Assembly (NCBI GenBank): GCA_021776635.1
Contig: JAJFFN010000016.1
Location: 1-64,000, forward strand
Direction of reading: 5' to 3'
Length of the DNA: 64,000 bases
DNA from: Robiginitomaculum sp.
Lineage (GTDB): Bacteria > Pseudomonadota > Alphaproteobacteria > Caulobacterales > Maricaulaceae
The position numbers and the translations under genes were made by a program. The notes under the pieces were generated by a model. It was not told the origin of the DNA, ran no database searches, and was given only the letters and a program-made list of their open reading frames with translations. Below, one piece after another: positions 16,613 through 26,196 of the stretch (position 1 is its first letter; every line of letters starts with the position of its first letter).

Positions 16613-17833
16613 ATGGTCGATTTTCGTAGATTAGAAGATACCGCCGTAACGAATAAGCGTGTGTTGGTGCGTGTGGATTTTAATGTTCCGTGTGATGATA
16701 GTGGCAATGTATCTGATAACACACGCCTAGTTGCGGCGCTGCCAACCATCAATTATCTTCGCAAGAACAAGGCTATAATTATACTCATAAGCCATTTTGG
16801 TCGCCCGGGCGGTCAACGCGAGCCCAGTGCTTCCATGATGAAGCTGGTTGGACCATTGTCAGAATTATTGAAAACAGATGTTGCCTTCGCACCTGACTGT
16901 GTGGGTGAGATTGCTGATAAAGCCGTTGCCAATGTAAAACAGGGTGATGTGCTCTTGCTTGAAAATACCCGCTTTCATAAAGGCGAATCACATACTGCGG
17001 ACGGCGCAAAAGGGTATGACCCGGACTTTGCCAAGGCTCTGGCTGCCCACGGCGAAGTTTTTATCCATGATGCGTTTTCCGTCGCGCACCGTGCGCAAGG
17101 CTCTACCTCGGGAATTGCGGCCAATTTACCTGCATATGCAGGACTGGCTATGGAGCGGGAACTGGATCATTTATCGCAGGCATTGGATGTTCCAAGACGC
17201 CCCGTTATGGGTCTGGTCGGGGGGGCTAAGGTCTCCAGTAAAATCGATCTATTGAAAAACTTAGTCTGTAGGCTTGATACTCTGGCTATTGGCGGCGGTA
17301 TGGCCAATACATTTTTGGCAGCCCTTGGCCACAAGGTTGGTGCATCCTTATGCGAACATGATCTTAAAGACACTGCGCTAGAAATTTTAGCCAATGCCAA
17401 ACAAGCGAAATGCGAGGTGCTTTTACCCATAGATGTGGTCGCGTCCAAAGAATTTAAAGCTGGAGCAGAGCACCGTGTTTGTGGTTTGGATGCAGTAGCA
17501 GACAACGAAATGATTTTGGACGCGGGCCCTGCAACGGTTGACAAATTAGCGGACGCTATCGATGCCAGCAAAACCTTGATCTGGAACGGCCCGCTCGGCG
17601 CATTCGAATTGGTGCCATTTGATACTGCCACGGTTGAAGCCGCGAAATATGCGGCAAAGTGCGCACAAAACAATGGCTTAATTGCAGTTGCTGGCGGCGG
17701 CGATACGGTGGCGGCCCTAAGACATGCGGGCGCAGCGGACGGCTTTACATTTATCTCAACGGCAGGCGGGGCATTTCTCGAATGGATGGAGGGTAAGGCG
17801 CTCCCAGGTATCGAAATTCTGAAAAAAAAGTAA
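16613..17833 (+). CDS. pgk: Phosphoglycerate kinase
   Basis: The 406-residue two-lobed kinase has RVLVRVDFNVPCDD and ISHFGRPGG in the N-lobe (3-phosphoglycerate site), LVGGAKVSSKIDLL at the hinge, and the nucleotide-binding GGGDTVAALRHAG in the C-lobe. It makes ATP from 1,3-bisphosphoglycerate in glycolysis. It is translated just after gap. No strong terminator is visible after it; the FKBP lipoprotein gene starts 82 bp downstream. Confidence 0.97.
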   Translation: MVDFRRLEDTAVTNKRVLVRVDFNVPCDDSGNVSDNTRLVAALPTINYLRKNKAIIILISHFGRPGGQREPSASMMKLVGPLSELLKTDVAFAPDCVGEIADKAVANVKQGDVLLLENTRFHKGESHTADGAKGYDPDFAKALAAHGEVFIHDAFSVAHRAQGSTSGIAANLPAYAGLAMERELDHLSQALDVPRRPVMGLVGGAKVSSKIDLLKNLVCRLDTLAIGGGMANTFLAALGHKVGASLCEHDLKDTALEILANAKQAKCEVLLPIDVVASKEFKAGAEHRVCGLDAVADNEMILDAGPATVDKLADAIDASKTLIWNGPLGAFELVPFDTATVEAAKYAAKCAQNNGLIAVAGGGDTVAALRHAGAADGFTFISTAGGAFLEWMEGKALPGIEILKKK

Positions 17834-17914
17834 GTTTTGCATATCTAGACTTGATAATATCTTTTGTGTAAGAGGTGTGCCAAATCAGCTGCAAATATAA
17901 TTCTGGAGAACCAA

Positions 17915-18484
17915 ATGAACAAATTTTTACTAGTAGGCATGTCCGCCGCGCTCATAACGCTCGGCGCATGTAATAACAACACCCCATCCACCGAAACAGA
18001 GTTCATTGAAGCTCTTGCAAAATACCGCTCTTGCCCGACTGCAAGTGTCCTGACGGATATTAGCAGCTTCTCTACTGATTTTGGCGACACGAGCTTGGAA
18101 CAGGCTGCTTGGTTTGAAGAAAACGGAAAACGCAAAGATGTGGTTACAACAGCCTCCGGCCTACAATACAGTGTAAACAAGGCGAGCAAGATAAAAGGCA
18201 GTGTTCCAAAATTGACCGAATCTGTTCGGGTAAATTATCACGGCCTCTTTTTCAGCGGAGAGACTTTTGATAGCTCTTTTGACCGAGGAGAAGACATTAG
18301 TTTTCCATTAGACAGAGTAATCAAAGGTTGGACAGAAGGGGTTGGCCTGATGCGCCCTTGTGATGCTTGGACATTTTATATTCCGTCGAACCTTGCATAT
18401 GGCGTGAACGGAAAAAACTCCATTCCTGGGAACACACCACTTATATTCCATGTGCAATTGTTAGGGACTTCCGTCAATTATTAG
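17915..18484 (+). CDS. FKBP-type peptidyl-prolyl isomerase lipoprotein
   Basis: The ATG at 17915 is chosen because it has a GGAG ribosome-binding site and starts a lipoprotein signal (MNKFLLVGMSAALITLGAC); an upstream in-frame start at 17864 would bury it. The 189-residue product has an N-terminal helical part and a C-terminal FKBP domain (VRVNYHGLFFSGETFDSSFD, VIKGWTEGVGLM, YIPSNLAYGVNG, IPGNTPLIFHVQLL). It probably helps fold periplasmic or outer-membrane proteins, as FkpA/Mip do. Confidence 0.9.
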   Translation: MNKFLLVGMSAALITLGACNNNTPSTETEFIEALAKYRSCPTASVLTDISSFSTDFGDTSLEQAAWFEENGKRKDVVTTASGLQYSVNKASKIKGSVPKLTESVRVNYHGLFFSGETFDSSFDRGEDISFPLDRVIKGWTEGVGLMRPCDAWTFYIPSNLAYGVNGKNSIPGNTPLIFHVQLLGTSVNY

Positions 18485-18497
18485 GGTTTTTAGGTAA

Positions 18498-21400
18498 CTA
18501 ACTCGGTAAATTATCCAGCGCTGCTTTCAGCTTATCTAACTCCAACATAAATGCTGCGCGTCTTGTGTGCTCTTGTTCTACCACATGGGCAGGGGCGCGG
18601 TCTGTGAAGTTTTTGTTGGCGAGCTTGCCGTCGACTTTCTTAATCTCGATTTCTACTTTGCCTATGTCTTTGGACAGGCGGGCGCGTTCTGCGTCTAGGT
18701 CTATTAGACCTTCTAGGGGTAGCGCGAACGTTGCTTCTTCAACGATTACTTGCAATGAGCCTTCAGGGACACTGTCTGCAAATTCAAAGCCGTCAATACG
18801 GGCTAGGGGTGTAATTGAGAGATATAAGTTTTCAACTCTTTGACGTGTCACACCTTGGGCACCAACTATAATCATGGTTGCTTTTCTGGCCGGCGGTATG
18901 TTCATTTCTGCCCGTGCTGAACGTAGTGATGTAACCAATTCTATTAACCAGTCTATATCGTTTTTTGCGCCTTGATTCATTCTCCCCAAATCATATTCAG
19001 GCCAAGGCGTGAGGATTAAATCGGTTTCTCGCTTTGCGGTCTTTTGCCAAAGTTCTTCGGTAATAAACGGCATGAACGGATGTAGAATTTTGAGGATAGT
19101 ATCAAATACCCAAGCCATGGCGGCGCGGGTTTCAGATATATGTTTTTGATTATCGCCGTTTAAAATCGGTTTGCTTAACTCAATATACCAGCCACAAAAT
19201 GAACCCCAAGCAAATTTGTAAATAGCGTCCGCAGCATCATTAAAGCGGTAATCTTTGATGGCACGTTCAACAGAATTTTGCGTTTCAATGACGGAAGCTA
19301 TGGCCCATAAATTATTGCCAAGTGTGCACTTTGTATAATCAAAGTCTGGGTCGGCCTTACATTCATTCATCTCTAGGAATTTCGCGGCATTCCAGAGCTT
19401 GGTGCCGAAATTTCTATAGCCCTCAATACGTGGTTCGGAAAGCCGGATATTGCGGCCTTGGGCGGCTTGTGCGGCGAGGGAGAACCGCAGGGCATCTGCG
19501 CCGTATTTATCGATGAGCACAAGCGGGTCGACCACATTGCCTTTGGATTTAGACATTTTCTGGCCGTGCTCGTCCAGTACCAGCGCATGGATATACACGT
19601 CCTTAAACGGCACTTCTCCGGTGAGGTGCAAGCCCTGCATCATCATCCGCGCCACCCAAAAGAAGATAATATCAAAGGCGGTCACAAGGGTGGAGGTTGG
19701 GTAGAAACGCGCAAGTTCCTCGGTCTGTTCTGGCCAACCCAGTGTCGCAAACGGCCAAAGGCCGGAGGAAAACCATGTGTCTAGGACGTCTGGGTCTTGG
19801 TGATATGTAAACCTATGAGTAACACCAAGAATAGTTTTAAATGTAGCCGTTAGTCCACCATGAGACTTAAAAGATACATCAGAAACAGATGCAATTTTGC
19901 TATTTCTTTTTAAAATATTATTTAGGATTCCTGGCGCTTTCTCGGTGTCCACTGTAACAACGGGAGCTAACATTAGTTCGTCGAATAAAAATTCATATTC
20001 CTCATCTTTAGCTTTGTCTTCGTCAGTTTCTTCCGCCCCAAGCCATTTTGTTCGACCACTTGCTGCGCCTAATATCCAAGCCGGTACCCTGTGTCCCCAC
20101 CAGAGTTGTCGGGAGATACACCAAGGCTGGATGTCGCCCATCCATTGGTCCCATGTTTTCTTCCAGTTATCGGGGATGAACCTAGTTTCGCCCTTGCCTG
20201 AAGATGGATACCGGCCTGCGCACCCCAAGGGCACTTCCTGCGGGGCGCCGGTATGAGCGGGGTGTGGGGGGGTGGTATGAGCGGGAGCGGGGGAAGTGTT
20301 GGCGGATTTATCAAGTGCGGCAGAATTCTCCCTTCTCTCTCCGCTCACCCCGTCGGAGGACGGGGTCCATTTTCCGTCTTGCTCTGATGATTGTGCATGT
20401 CCCGCATCCATTGCAGCCACCGCATCAACTGATAGCTTCTTGGCGTCCACATACCATTGATCGGTGAGCATAGGTTCTATGACCACGCCGGAGCGGTCAC
20501 CAATGGGGACGGCGGCTTTATGGTCTTCGATTTTCTCCAAAAGACCGAGCGCATCTATATCCGCAACCACGGCTTTGCGCGCCTCAAACCTGTCCATGCC
20601 GACATATTTTTCGGGCATGATGTCGCTCGCTTTCATGTGGGCTTCCTCGTCCATGATGACGTGCAGGGGCAGGTCGTGGCGCTTGGCGACTTCGTAGTCG
20701 TTAAAGTCGTGGGCGCCCGTAATCTTCACAGCACCAGAGCCTTTGTCCGGGTCAGGATAACGGTCAGTGATAATCGGGATGTATCTATCGGCGAGGGGGA
20801 GCAAAACACGCTTACCAACAATAGGCGCATAGCGTTCATCGGACGGATGCACGGCCACCGCACCGTCGCCGAGCATGGTTTCGGGGCGGGTTGTAGCAAT
20901 AGAAATATAGTCGCGGGTCTCGCGCAGGGTGACAATACCGTCTTCGTCTTTTTCGACGTATTCGTAGGTCTCGCCCTTTTCGAGCGGATATTTAAAATGC
21001 CAGAAATAACCATCCCGCTCTTCGTTTTCAACTTCGATATTAGAGATTGCAGTCCTAAAATGCGGGTCCCAATTCACGAGGCGTTTGTCGCGGTAAATCA
21101 AACCTTCTTCATACATGTCAACAAACACTTTGCGCACAGCATCCGACAGGCCTTTATCCATAGTAAATCTTGTACGCGACCAATCACAAGACGCACCGAG
21201 CCTACGGGTTTGTTTTTCAATATTGCCGCCAGATTTTTCTTTCCACTCCCAAACTTTGGCGGTGAAAGCTTCGCGGCCTATGTCTGTGCGCTTTGGCTCG
21301 CCCGCTGCGGCCATTTGCCGTTCAACCACCATTTGCGTGGCAATGCCCGCATGGTCCATACCAGGCTGCCAGAGCACCGCCTTGCCGAGCATTCTATTAT

Positions 21401-21608
21401 AGCGGATGAGGATGTCTTGTAGGGTATTGTTGAGCGCATGGCCCATATGCAGATTACCCGTCACATTGGGCGGTGGTATGACGATAGAATAATTATCGTC
21501 TTTGGTATCTGTGGCTTTAGCAGCTCGCGGTTTAAACGCACCACTGCTTTCCCAAGCATCGTAAATGCGTGCTTCCGCTTCGCTCGGATTAAAACTCTTG
21601 TCCAACAT
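18498..21608 (-). CDS. valS: Valyl-tRNA synthetase with in-frame repeat insertion
   Basis: This class I synthetase has the HIGH-type motif (PPPNVTGNLHMGHALNN) and KMSKS loop (KMSKSKGNVVDP), a CP1 editing domain, an anticodon-binding domain and a C-terminal coiled coil. It charges tRNA-Val. I chose ATG 21608 (GGAA just upstream, MLDKSFNPSEAEARIY) over ATG 21620, which abuts a terminator hairpin. Residues about 404-473, after VAAMDAG and before ETRFIPDNW, are a Pro/Ser/Ala-rich insertion that other ValRS proteins lack; it is encoded by a palindromic repeat. The core motifs are intact and the frame is open, so it is presumably functional. Confidence 0.95.
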   Translation of the reverse strand: MLDKSFNPSEAEARIYDAWESSGAFKPRAAKATDTKDDNYSIVIPPPNVTGNLHMGHALNNTLQDILIRYNRMLGKAVLWQPGMDHAGIATQMVVERQMAAAGEPKRTDIGREAFTAKVWEWKEKSGGNIEKQTRRLGASCDWSRTRFTMDKGLSDAVRKVFVDMYEEGLIYRDKRLVNWDPHFRTAISNIEVENEERDGYFWHFKYPLEKGETYEYVEKDEDGIVTLRETRDYISIATTRPETMLGDGAVAVHPSDERYAPIVGKRVLLPLADRYIPIITDRYPDPDKGSGAVKITGAHDFNDYEVAKRHDLPLHVIMDEEAHMKASDIMPEKYVGMDRFEARKAVVADIDALGLLEKIEDHKAAVPIGDRSGVVIEPMLTDQWYVDAKKLSVDAVAAMDAGHAQSSEQDGKWTPSSDGVSGERRENSAALDKSANTSPAPAHTTPPHPAHTGAPQEVPLGCAGRYPSSGKGETRFIPDNWKKTWDQWMGDIQPWCISRQLWWGHRVPAWILGAASGRTKWLGAEETDEDKAKDEEYEFLFDELMLAPVVTVDTEKAPGILNNILKRNSKIASVSDVSFKSHGGLTATFKTILGVTHRFTYHQDPDVLDTWFSSGLWPFATLGWPEQTEELARFYPTSTLVTAFDIIFFWVARMMMQGLHLTGEVPFKDVYIHALVLDEHGQKMSKSKGNVVDPLVLIDKYGADALRFSLAAQAAQGRNIRLSEPRIEGYRNFGTKLWNAAKFLEMNECKADPDFDYTKCTLGNNLWAIASVIETQNSVERAIKDYRFNDAADAIYKFAWGSFCGWYIELSKPILNGDNQKHISETRAAMAWVFDTILKILHPFMPFITEELWQKTAKRETDLILTPWPEYDLGRMNQGAKNDIDWLIELVTSLRSARAEMNIPPARKATMIIVGAQGVTRQRVENLYLSITPLARIDGFEFADSVPEGSLQVIVEEATFALPLEGLIDLDAERARLSKDIGKVEIEIKKVDGKLANKNFTDRAPAHVVEQEHTRRAAFMLELDKLKAALDNLPS
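20190..20399 (-). repeat. Palindromic intergenic-type repeat inserted in frame in valS
   Basis: The 210-bp GC-rich segment has two strong inverted repeats. One is ATACCGGC (20208-20215) with GCCGGTAT (20247-20254). The other is ACCCCGTC / GACGGGGT around GGAG (20347-20366). A direct repeat GGTATGAGCGGG occurs at about 20250 and 20273. One frame reads in the style of the AQAGIHLQ repeats common between proteobacterial genes. The length is an exact multiple of three and no stop codon arises in the valS frame. Confidence 0.7.
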
Positions 21609-21620
21609 ATAATATTCCAT

Positions 21621-21652
21621 AAAAATAACCGCTCTCTGGTTAGAGAGCGGTT
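21621..21652 (-). terminator. Intrinsic terminator hairpin just upstream of valS
   Basis: A perfect 11-bp stem, AACCGCTCTCT / AGAGAGCGGTT with a 4-nt loop, is followed on the minus strand by ATTTTT. It lies between popZ and valS, 12 bases from the likely valS start. It would end popZ transcription or act as an attenuator for valS. Confidence 0.8.
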
Positions 21653-21722
21653 TGTTCGTTTACCGTGCGTTAGCGCATAATTCCAGAATTAATTTCCAGT
21701 CCTATGTAGGTTATTTTCCAGA

Positions 21723-23459
21723 TTACTTATTTGACGAAATTCGCTTAATCTCTTTGGTCACAGCGCGCTGCACCATGGTTTTCAAGTTTTTATCGAGCCA
21801 TTCTTGCAACATTGGCCGCAGAGTTTCTTTGACAAGCTCACCAATTGGCGGCCCGTTTTCTTCTGCTAAAGCATGTTCTTGAACGGTAGTTGTCAGAGAT
21901 GCAAAGGCATTACCCACTTCTTGTTGCGTTTCTTCATCACTAAGGACGTCATTTTTCAATGGTGCTGCCATGGCTTCTTCCTCTTGTATTGGAGATTCTA
22001 GCATCTCATTTTCTTTAGATGTTTCCGGCGTTTCAGTTGTTTCCTGCGCTTCAGTTGTCGTGGGTGCTGTTGGCTCAATGTCTGCGTCGGCGATTAGTTG
22101 TTGTAAGCTTTCTAAATCACTTGCCGCTTCTGTTTCGATAATGCCTTCTGCTTGTTTTTGGGCCTCTGCACCCTTAGCGACTAAACTGGCCGTAACAGAT
22201 AGTTTTGAAGCGTAGTCTGGATTTGATAATTCCACTACATCTTCAGTTGCCGCAGCGTCGTTCGTAGGGATGTCCTGAATTTCAGAAATTTCACGTGCTA
22301 ATTTAGCCAACTCGTTCTCAAAATCTTCTTGCGTCTTAATATTTTCGGGTGATGCAGTTTCACTTTCACTTTCATCTTCAAATATAGTATTCATTTCACT
22401 AACAGAGGGTGGCGCCGTATCTGTAATTTCCTCATGCGTCGCGGTATCGATAGTTTCCCCGTCTTCTTGCGTGATATCGATTGGGTCTTCAGTTGAACCG
22501 AGCGGATCGGGTATTAATAAATCATCTTCAGTGAAAACATCTTCTACATTAAAAATAGTTTCATCCAATGGGGCTTCTTCCTTCACCGCAACCGTATCCG
22601 TTACTATGTCCGAAATTGATTCGGTAACTATCTCTGAAACCGGATCATCCATTAAATCATCGAGTAAGGATTTCACTAAATCCATGTCGTCATTTGAACT
22701 TGCCTGTATGGTTTCAGGTGTTGGCTCTTCTTCATGAGAGATATGACTTGCTTCAGGCTCAATTTTATTTTCCTGTTCTAGCAAAAGGTCGTCCAATATG
22801 TTTTCTGCGAGGTCTTCCTCTGCACCCAAATTTTGGGTTATTTCCAACGGCTCAGTCTTGGGGTCGGTAGAAGCAAGAGCAATGCTTTGGGTAACATAGT
22901 CAGATGCGTCTGCATCCATGACTAAATCAAGCGATTCGTCAAAGTCCAACTCTGTATCTTTATCCAAATCTAAACTCGTTGGGCTGTCTGCGGCTGGATT
23001 TATTGTGGTTGAACTGGGGGAGGGGACATTAAGTGGTTCAACATTAACACCAACTTGTTCAGCTCCACACGCTACGTCTTCTAACTGGATAAGCTCCATT
23101 AAATCATCTGTGCCAATATCAATATCAGTATCAGTATCAGTATCAGTATCAGTATCTGTTATATCACCGAGTAGTGTATCCAATTCCAATATATCATCTG
23201 TTGCGTTGTTAATGTCTGGATCTTGGTTAGTTGGGTCAATATCGGTCAATCCGTTTTGCTCTGTTTGAACCACTTCTAAATTATGAGGAATGTCATCCAG
23301 TTGATGCATTTCAGTTTCTTGATCCGCTGTACCATCCGCCTGCATTTCACTTTCGTCTTTTTGCGTTAAGTCTTCGGCTATGACTTTACGGATAGAAGAC
23401 AGTATGTCTTCCATACTCGGTTCGATATTATTGCTTGCCAGATTAGAATTGTCCGACAT
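21723..23459 (-). CDS. popZ: PopZ-like polar organizing protein (DUF2497), very long acidic form
   Basis: The N-terminal helix (NIEPSMEDILSSIRKVIAED) and the C-terminal helices (LVKETLRPMLQEWLDKNLKTMVQRAV) match PopZ/DUF2497. PopZ self-assembles at the cell pole, anchors the chromosome centromere through ParB and recruits cell-cycle kinases. The central linker is about 480 residues of Asp/Glu/Thr-rich disorder, making 578 residues in all against 177 in Caulobacter. It contains a Thr-Asp repeat coded by a 6-bp tandem repeat. The neighbours tolC-popZ-valS are as in Caulobacter. Confidence 0.9.
   Translation of the reverse strand: MSDNSNLASNNIEPSMEDILSSIRKVIAEDLTQKDESEMQADGTADQETEMHQLDDIPHNLEVVQTEQNGLTDIDPTNQDPDINNATDDILELDTLLGDITDTDTDTDTDTDIDIGTDDLMELIQLEDVACGAEQVGVNVEPLNVPSPSSTTINPAADSPTSLDLDKDTELDFDESLDLVMDADASDYVTQSIALASTDPKTEPLEITQNLGAEEDLAENILDDLLLEQENKIEPEASHISHEEEPTPETIQASSNDDMDLVKSLLDDLMDDPVSEIVTESISDIVTDTVAVKEEAPLDETIFNVEDVFTEDDLLIPDPLGSTEDPIDITQEDGETIDTATHEEITDTAPPSVSEMNTIFEDESESETASPENIKTQEDFENELAKLAREISEIQDIPTNDAAATEDVVELSNPDYASKLSVTASLVAKGAEAQKQAEGIIETEAASDLESLQQLIADADIEPTAPTTTEAQETTETPETSKENEMLESPIQEEEAMAAPLKNDVLSDEETQQEVGNAFASLTTTVQEHALAEENGPPIGELVKETLRPMLQEWLDKNLKTMVQRAVTKEIKRISSNK
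23112..23159 (-). repeat. Hexanucleotide tandem repeat in popZ
   Basis: Five perfect copies of ATCAGT (23124-23153) are flanked by the single-base variants ATCAAT and ATCTGT. On the coding strand they encode alternating Thr-Asp in the acidic linker. Copy-number change would lengthen the linker without a frameshift. Confidence 0.9.
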
Positions 23460-23677
23460 ATTAGTCCCCGTTTTGCCTTAGTCTTAATCCTAGTTTTAGT
23501 CTTAATCTTAGGCCGTTTTGCATAAATAATTAACGTAAATGCAATCCTAGAATAACCCTTGTGGATTGTCTAGTCAGCACTTTTTGCAATTCATGCACGA
23601 ATCACTTTACTATCATTGCCTCTATTCATAATTATTAACAACAGGTTTACAACAGGTTTTGCGTGAAGGTTAGCCTC

Positions 23678-25354
23678 TTAATCGGATTTGGCTTCTTGCT
23701 TGGTGATAATTAAAATAGGCTCAGGGTCAATGAAATCCGGGTCAGCGTTTTTAGTTTCTGTTTCGAGTGAACCATCAAGCTTGGTTATATCCTTTTGATG
23801 TGCGGTCCCAGGTACAATCGCTTTCACTAAATCTGAGACATCATTGCCGACTTTACCCAGGCCGACTTTGCTCGGTATGAGGGCGTTTGATAGATCCCCT
23901 AAATCTTTGCCTACTTTATTCCCAACGAAGCTCAACGTGTCTGAGGTCGTTTCAGGAATGCTGTCCAGAGCTTCGTCAAGGGGGGCGGGCAAGTATTGGT
24001 CGAAGGGGTTGGCGCTCACTCTATTGAAATTGTCAACAGGGTCATAGCCGTCTAGGGGCAATTGTAAGGAATAAGCGTCAAAACCACCAATCGTTACAAG
24101 CAATTGATAGGTCGCTACATTGTAATTGCGTTCCGCTTGTATGACTGACAATTTAGCATTTAATAATTCTTGTTCCGCATCTAATACATCAAGTGTATTG
24201 CGCGTGCCAACTTGTTGCTCCAACTCAACACCTTCAAATGCTATTTTTGCTGCGGCGACTTGTTTTTTGCTGGCAACGAGTGAGCGTTTTGAGGCAACAA
24301 CTTGTGCCCAAAGATTGGCAACTGTCTGATCAACGGCTTGCTCGGTTTCACGGGTTTCAAATTTCGAACGAATTTTTGCCTGTTTGGCAGCACGGACACG
24401 TGATTGGTTTATGCCGCCGGAATAAATCGGGATGCGCAGTGTAGCGGTAATGCTGGCTGATTCAGAACGCGGAACATTTACACTGCTTTCGCGCGCACCT
24501 TGCAAGCTTCCATTTAAAGACAGGTTAGGCCGTCCCGCAGATTTAGCCACAGATATAGCGGATTGTGCCACATTTTCATTGTACCGCGCCGCGATGAGTT
24601 GCGGGTTGTTGGCGCGGCCACGGTCTATGGCTTTGGGCAGTGTCGGCGGGAGGATGTATTTTGGTGGTTTACTAAGCTCGGCAGGGACATGGCCAACAAA
24701 GCGTTTATAAGCCGCACGGCTAACAGCTAAGCCAGCATCGGCGTTGGCTAAACCTATTTCAGAAGCCGCTAAGCGGGTGTCAGCTTGCGCAATATCTGTG
24801 CGTGTGCCTTCGCCCACATCAAATCTATCCTGTGCTGCTTGTTTTTGTTTGGTAAGAACACGTACATTATTTCGGCGAATTTTTGCGGCTTCTTCGTCGC
24901 GCAAAACATCCAAATAAGCTGTGGCAGCAGAGAGAAGCAAGTTCTGCTCGGCGTTTCTAAGGCCTTGCCGTGCGGCGAGTATGCCGGCTTTGGCTTGGGC
25001 TTTTAGCCCTTTGACCCGTCCACCTTGATAAAGCGGCTGGACAATTGAGAGTTGCGCAGAATGTGGCGTGGATTTAAAGACCCCACCGCCAAAGAAAGAA
25101 GGCGTGCTTTCTGTCCGTGTTTCTCCGACTTGTAGATTGCTGTTGATTGTAAAGCGTCCGGCGGCTTGCGCTTGTACATAATTCTCGTCGATTTCGCGTA
25201 CGCGTGCGCGTTCGGCCATCAGGCGAGGATTGTTTTGATAAGCAGATACCAAGGCTTGTTGAAAGTCCTCAGCCATGGCTGGTGTCCCAAAACCTAGGAT
25301 CAAAAGTCCGAAGCCAATAATTTTTGTAGCCGAATTTAACAATACCTGCTTCAC
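23678..25354 (-). CDS. tolC: TolC-family outer-membrane channel protein
   Basis: The 558-residue protein has a signal peptide (ending GTPAMAEDF) and two TolC-type repeats with LIAARYNENVAQSAISVAKS and VGEGTRTDIAQADTRLAASE. A C-terminal extension of about 110 residues is Asp/Pro-rich. TolC trimers form the outer-membrane tunnel of type I secretion and multidrug efflux. There are no ABC or membrane-fusion partners here. The place between pcm and popZ is as for the TolC-like RsaFa of Caulobacter. Confidence 0.93.
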   Translation of the reverse strand: MKQVLLNSATKIIGFGLLILGFGTPAMAEDFQQALVSAYQNNPRLMAERARVREIDENYVQAQAAGRFTINSNLQVGETRTESTPSFFGGGVFKSTPHSAQLSIVQPLYQGGRVKGLKAQAKAGILAARQGLRNAEQNLLLSAATAYLDVLRDEEAAKIRRNNVRVLTKQKQAAQDRFDVGEGTRTDIAQADTRLAASEIGLANADAGLAVSRAAYKRFVGHVPAELSKPPKYILPPTLPKAIDRGRANNPQLIAARYNENVAQSAISVAKSAGRPNLSLNGSLQGARESSVNVPRSESASITATLRIPIYSGGINQSRVRAAKQAKIRSKFETRETEQAVDQTVANLWAQVVASKRSLVASKKQVAAAKIAFEGVELEQQVGTRNTLDVLDAEQELLNAKLSVIQAERNYNVATYQLLVTIGGFDAYSLQLPLDGYDPVDNFNRVSANPFDQYLPAPLDEALDSIPETTSDTLSFVGNKVGKDLGDLSNALIPSKVGLGKVGNDVSDLVKAIVPGTAHQKDITKLDGSLETETKNADPDFIDPEPILIITKQEAKSD

Positions 25355-25378
25355 TTAAAATTCCTTACAGTACATGTT

Positions 25379-26032
25379 CTAAAGAACAAATTCCTGTTTA
25401 ACTTCGAATCCAGGGAGGGCAGGGACATTTGCATCAAAAACCGTTTTATCCCCTATTTTGTCGTTGGATTTATTAAAAATTTTGATCCTGGAAACGGGGC
25501 CATCATTTACGGCTACTATTAAACGTCCGCCATTGGCAAGCTGGTCAAACCAAGTTTGGGGTACACTCATTACTGAACCACCGACAAAAATCACATCAAA
25601 TGGCCCATGTTCAGGCGCACCGGCGCGAAAATCGCTTTGCACAACGGCTGCATTTGTTATGCCGCATTGGTCAAGGAGTTTCGTTGCACGCTTTACTGCG
25701 TCTTCAGATTGCTCTAGCGCGACAACAGTTTCAGCGAGACGTGAAAGCACAGCTACAGAATAGCCACGTCCACATCCAATATTCAAGACGACATCTGTGC
25801 TAGCGATATTCGCTGCGTCCAACATTTTTGCGAAATCACGCGGGCGCAACATGAACCGACCTTCACCCAAATCAATATGTACATCACTATAGGCCAATGC
25901 CGTTTTTGCCTTTGGCACGAAGCACTCGCGCGGTACTTTTTTAAAAGCCGCTTGAATATCGTGGTCTGTTACATCATTGGTACGAATTTGACTGTCGAGC
26001 ATTGTCGCGCGGGCGGCAGCAAAATCAAACAT
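25379..26032 (-). CDS. pcm: Protein-L-isoaspartate O-methyltransferase
   Basis: The start at 26032 (MFDFAAARATMLDSQIRTN) is preferred because AAGGA stands 8 bp upstream. The longer reading frame to 26080 adds 16 residues without such a site. The 217-residue enzyme has the SAM-binding motif VVLNIGCGRGYSVAVL and the PCMT-type N-terminus (DVTDHDIQAAFKKVPRECFVP). It methylates damaged isoaspartyl residues for repair. This alphaproteobacterial subtype is commonly found beside tolC. It probably starts the pcm-tolC-popZ-valS run. Confidence 0.92.
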   Translation of the reverse strand: MFDFAAARATMLDSQIRTNDVTDHDIQAAFKKVPRECFVPKAKTALAYSDVHIDLGEGRFMLRPRDFAKMLDAANIASTDVVLNIGCGRGYSVAVLSRLAETVVALEQSEDAVKRATKLLDQCGITNAAVVQSDFRAGAPEHGPFDVIFVGGSVMSVPQTWFDQLANGGRLIVAVNDGPVSRIKIFNKSNDKIGDKTVFDANVPALPGFEVKQEFVL

Positions 26033-26196
26033 AATAATTCCTTTGTTTGTTGTTCGGAAAATCTCAAGAAAAATTCTCAAACATATCTATACAAACATAT
26101 AGAGCCGCCCCCCAAACAAAGCAATGCCGCAAAACTGTTCAGTAAGCATAAATAAATGAACACTTTGTCGTAGAAAAAGTTTACATGTGCCCAATT

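Noticed and set aside
17167-17673. 168-codon minus-strand frame
   Set aside because: It is antisense to pgk, with no support of its own.
20457-21422. 321-codon open frame on the plus strand
   Set aside because: It is wholly antisense to the well-supported valS gene, has no ribosome-binding site and reads as a His/Phe-rich shadow.
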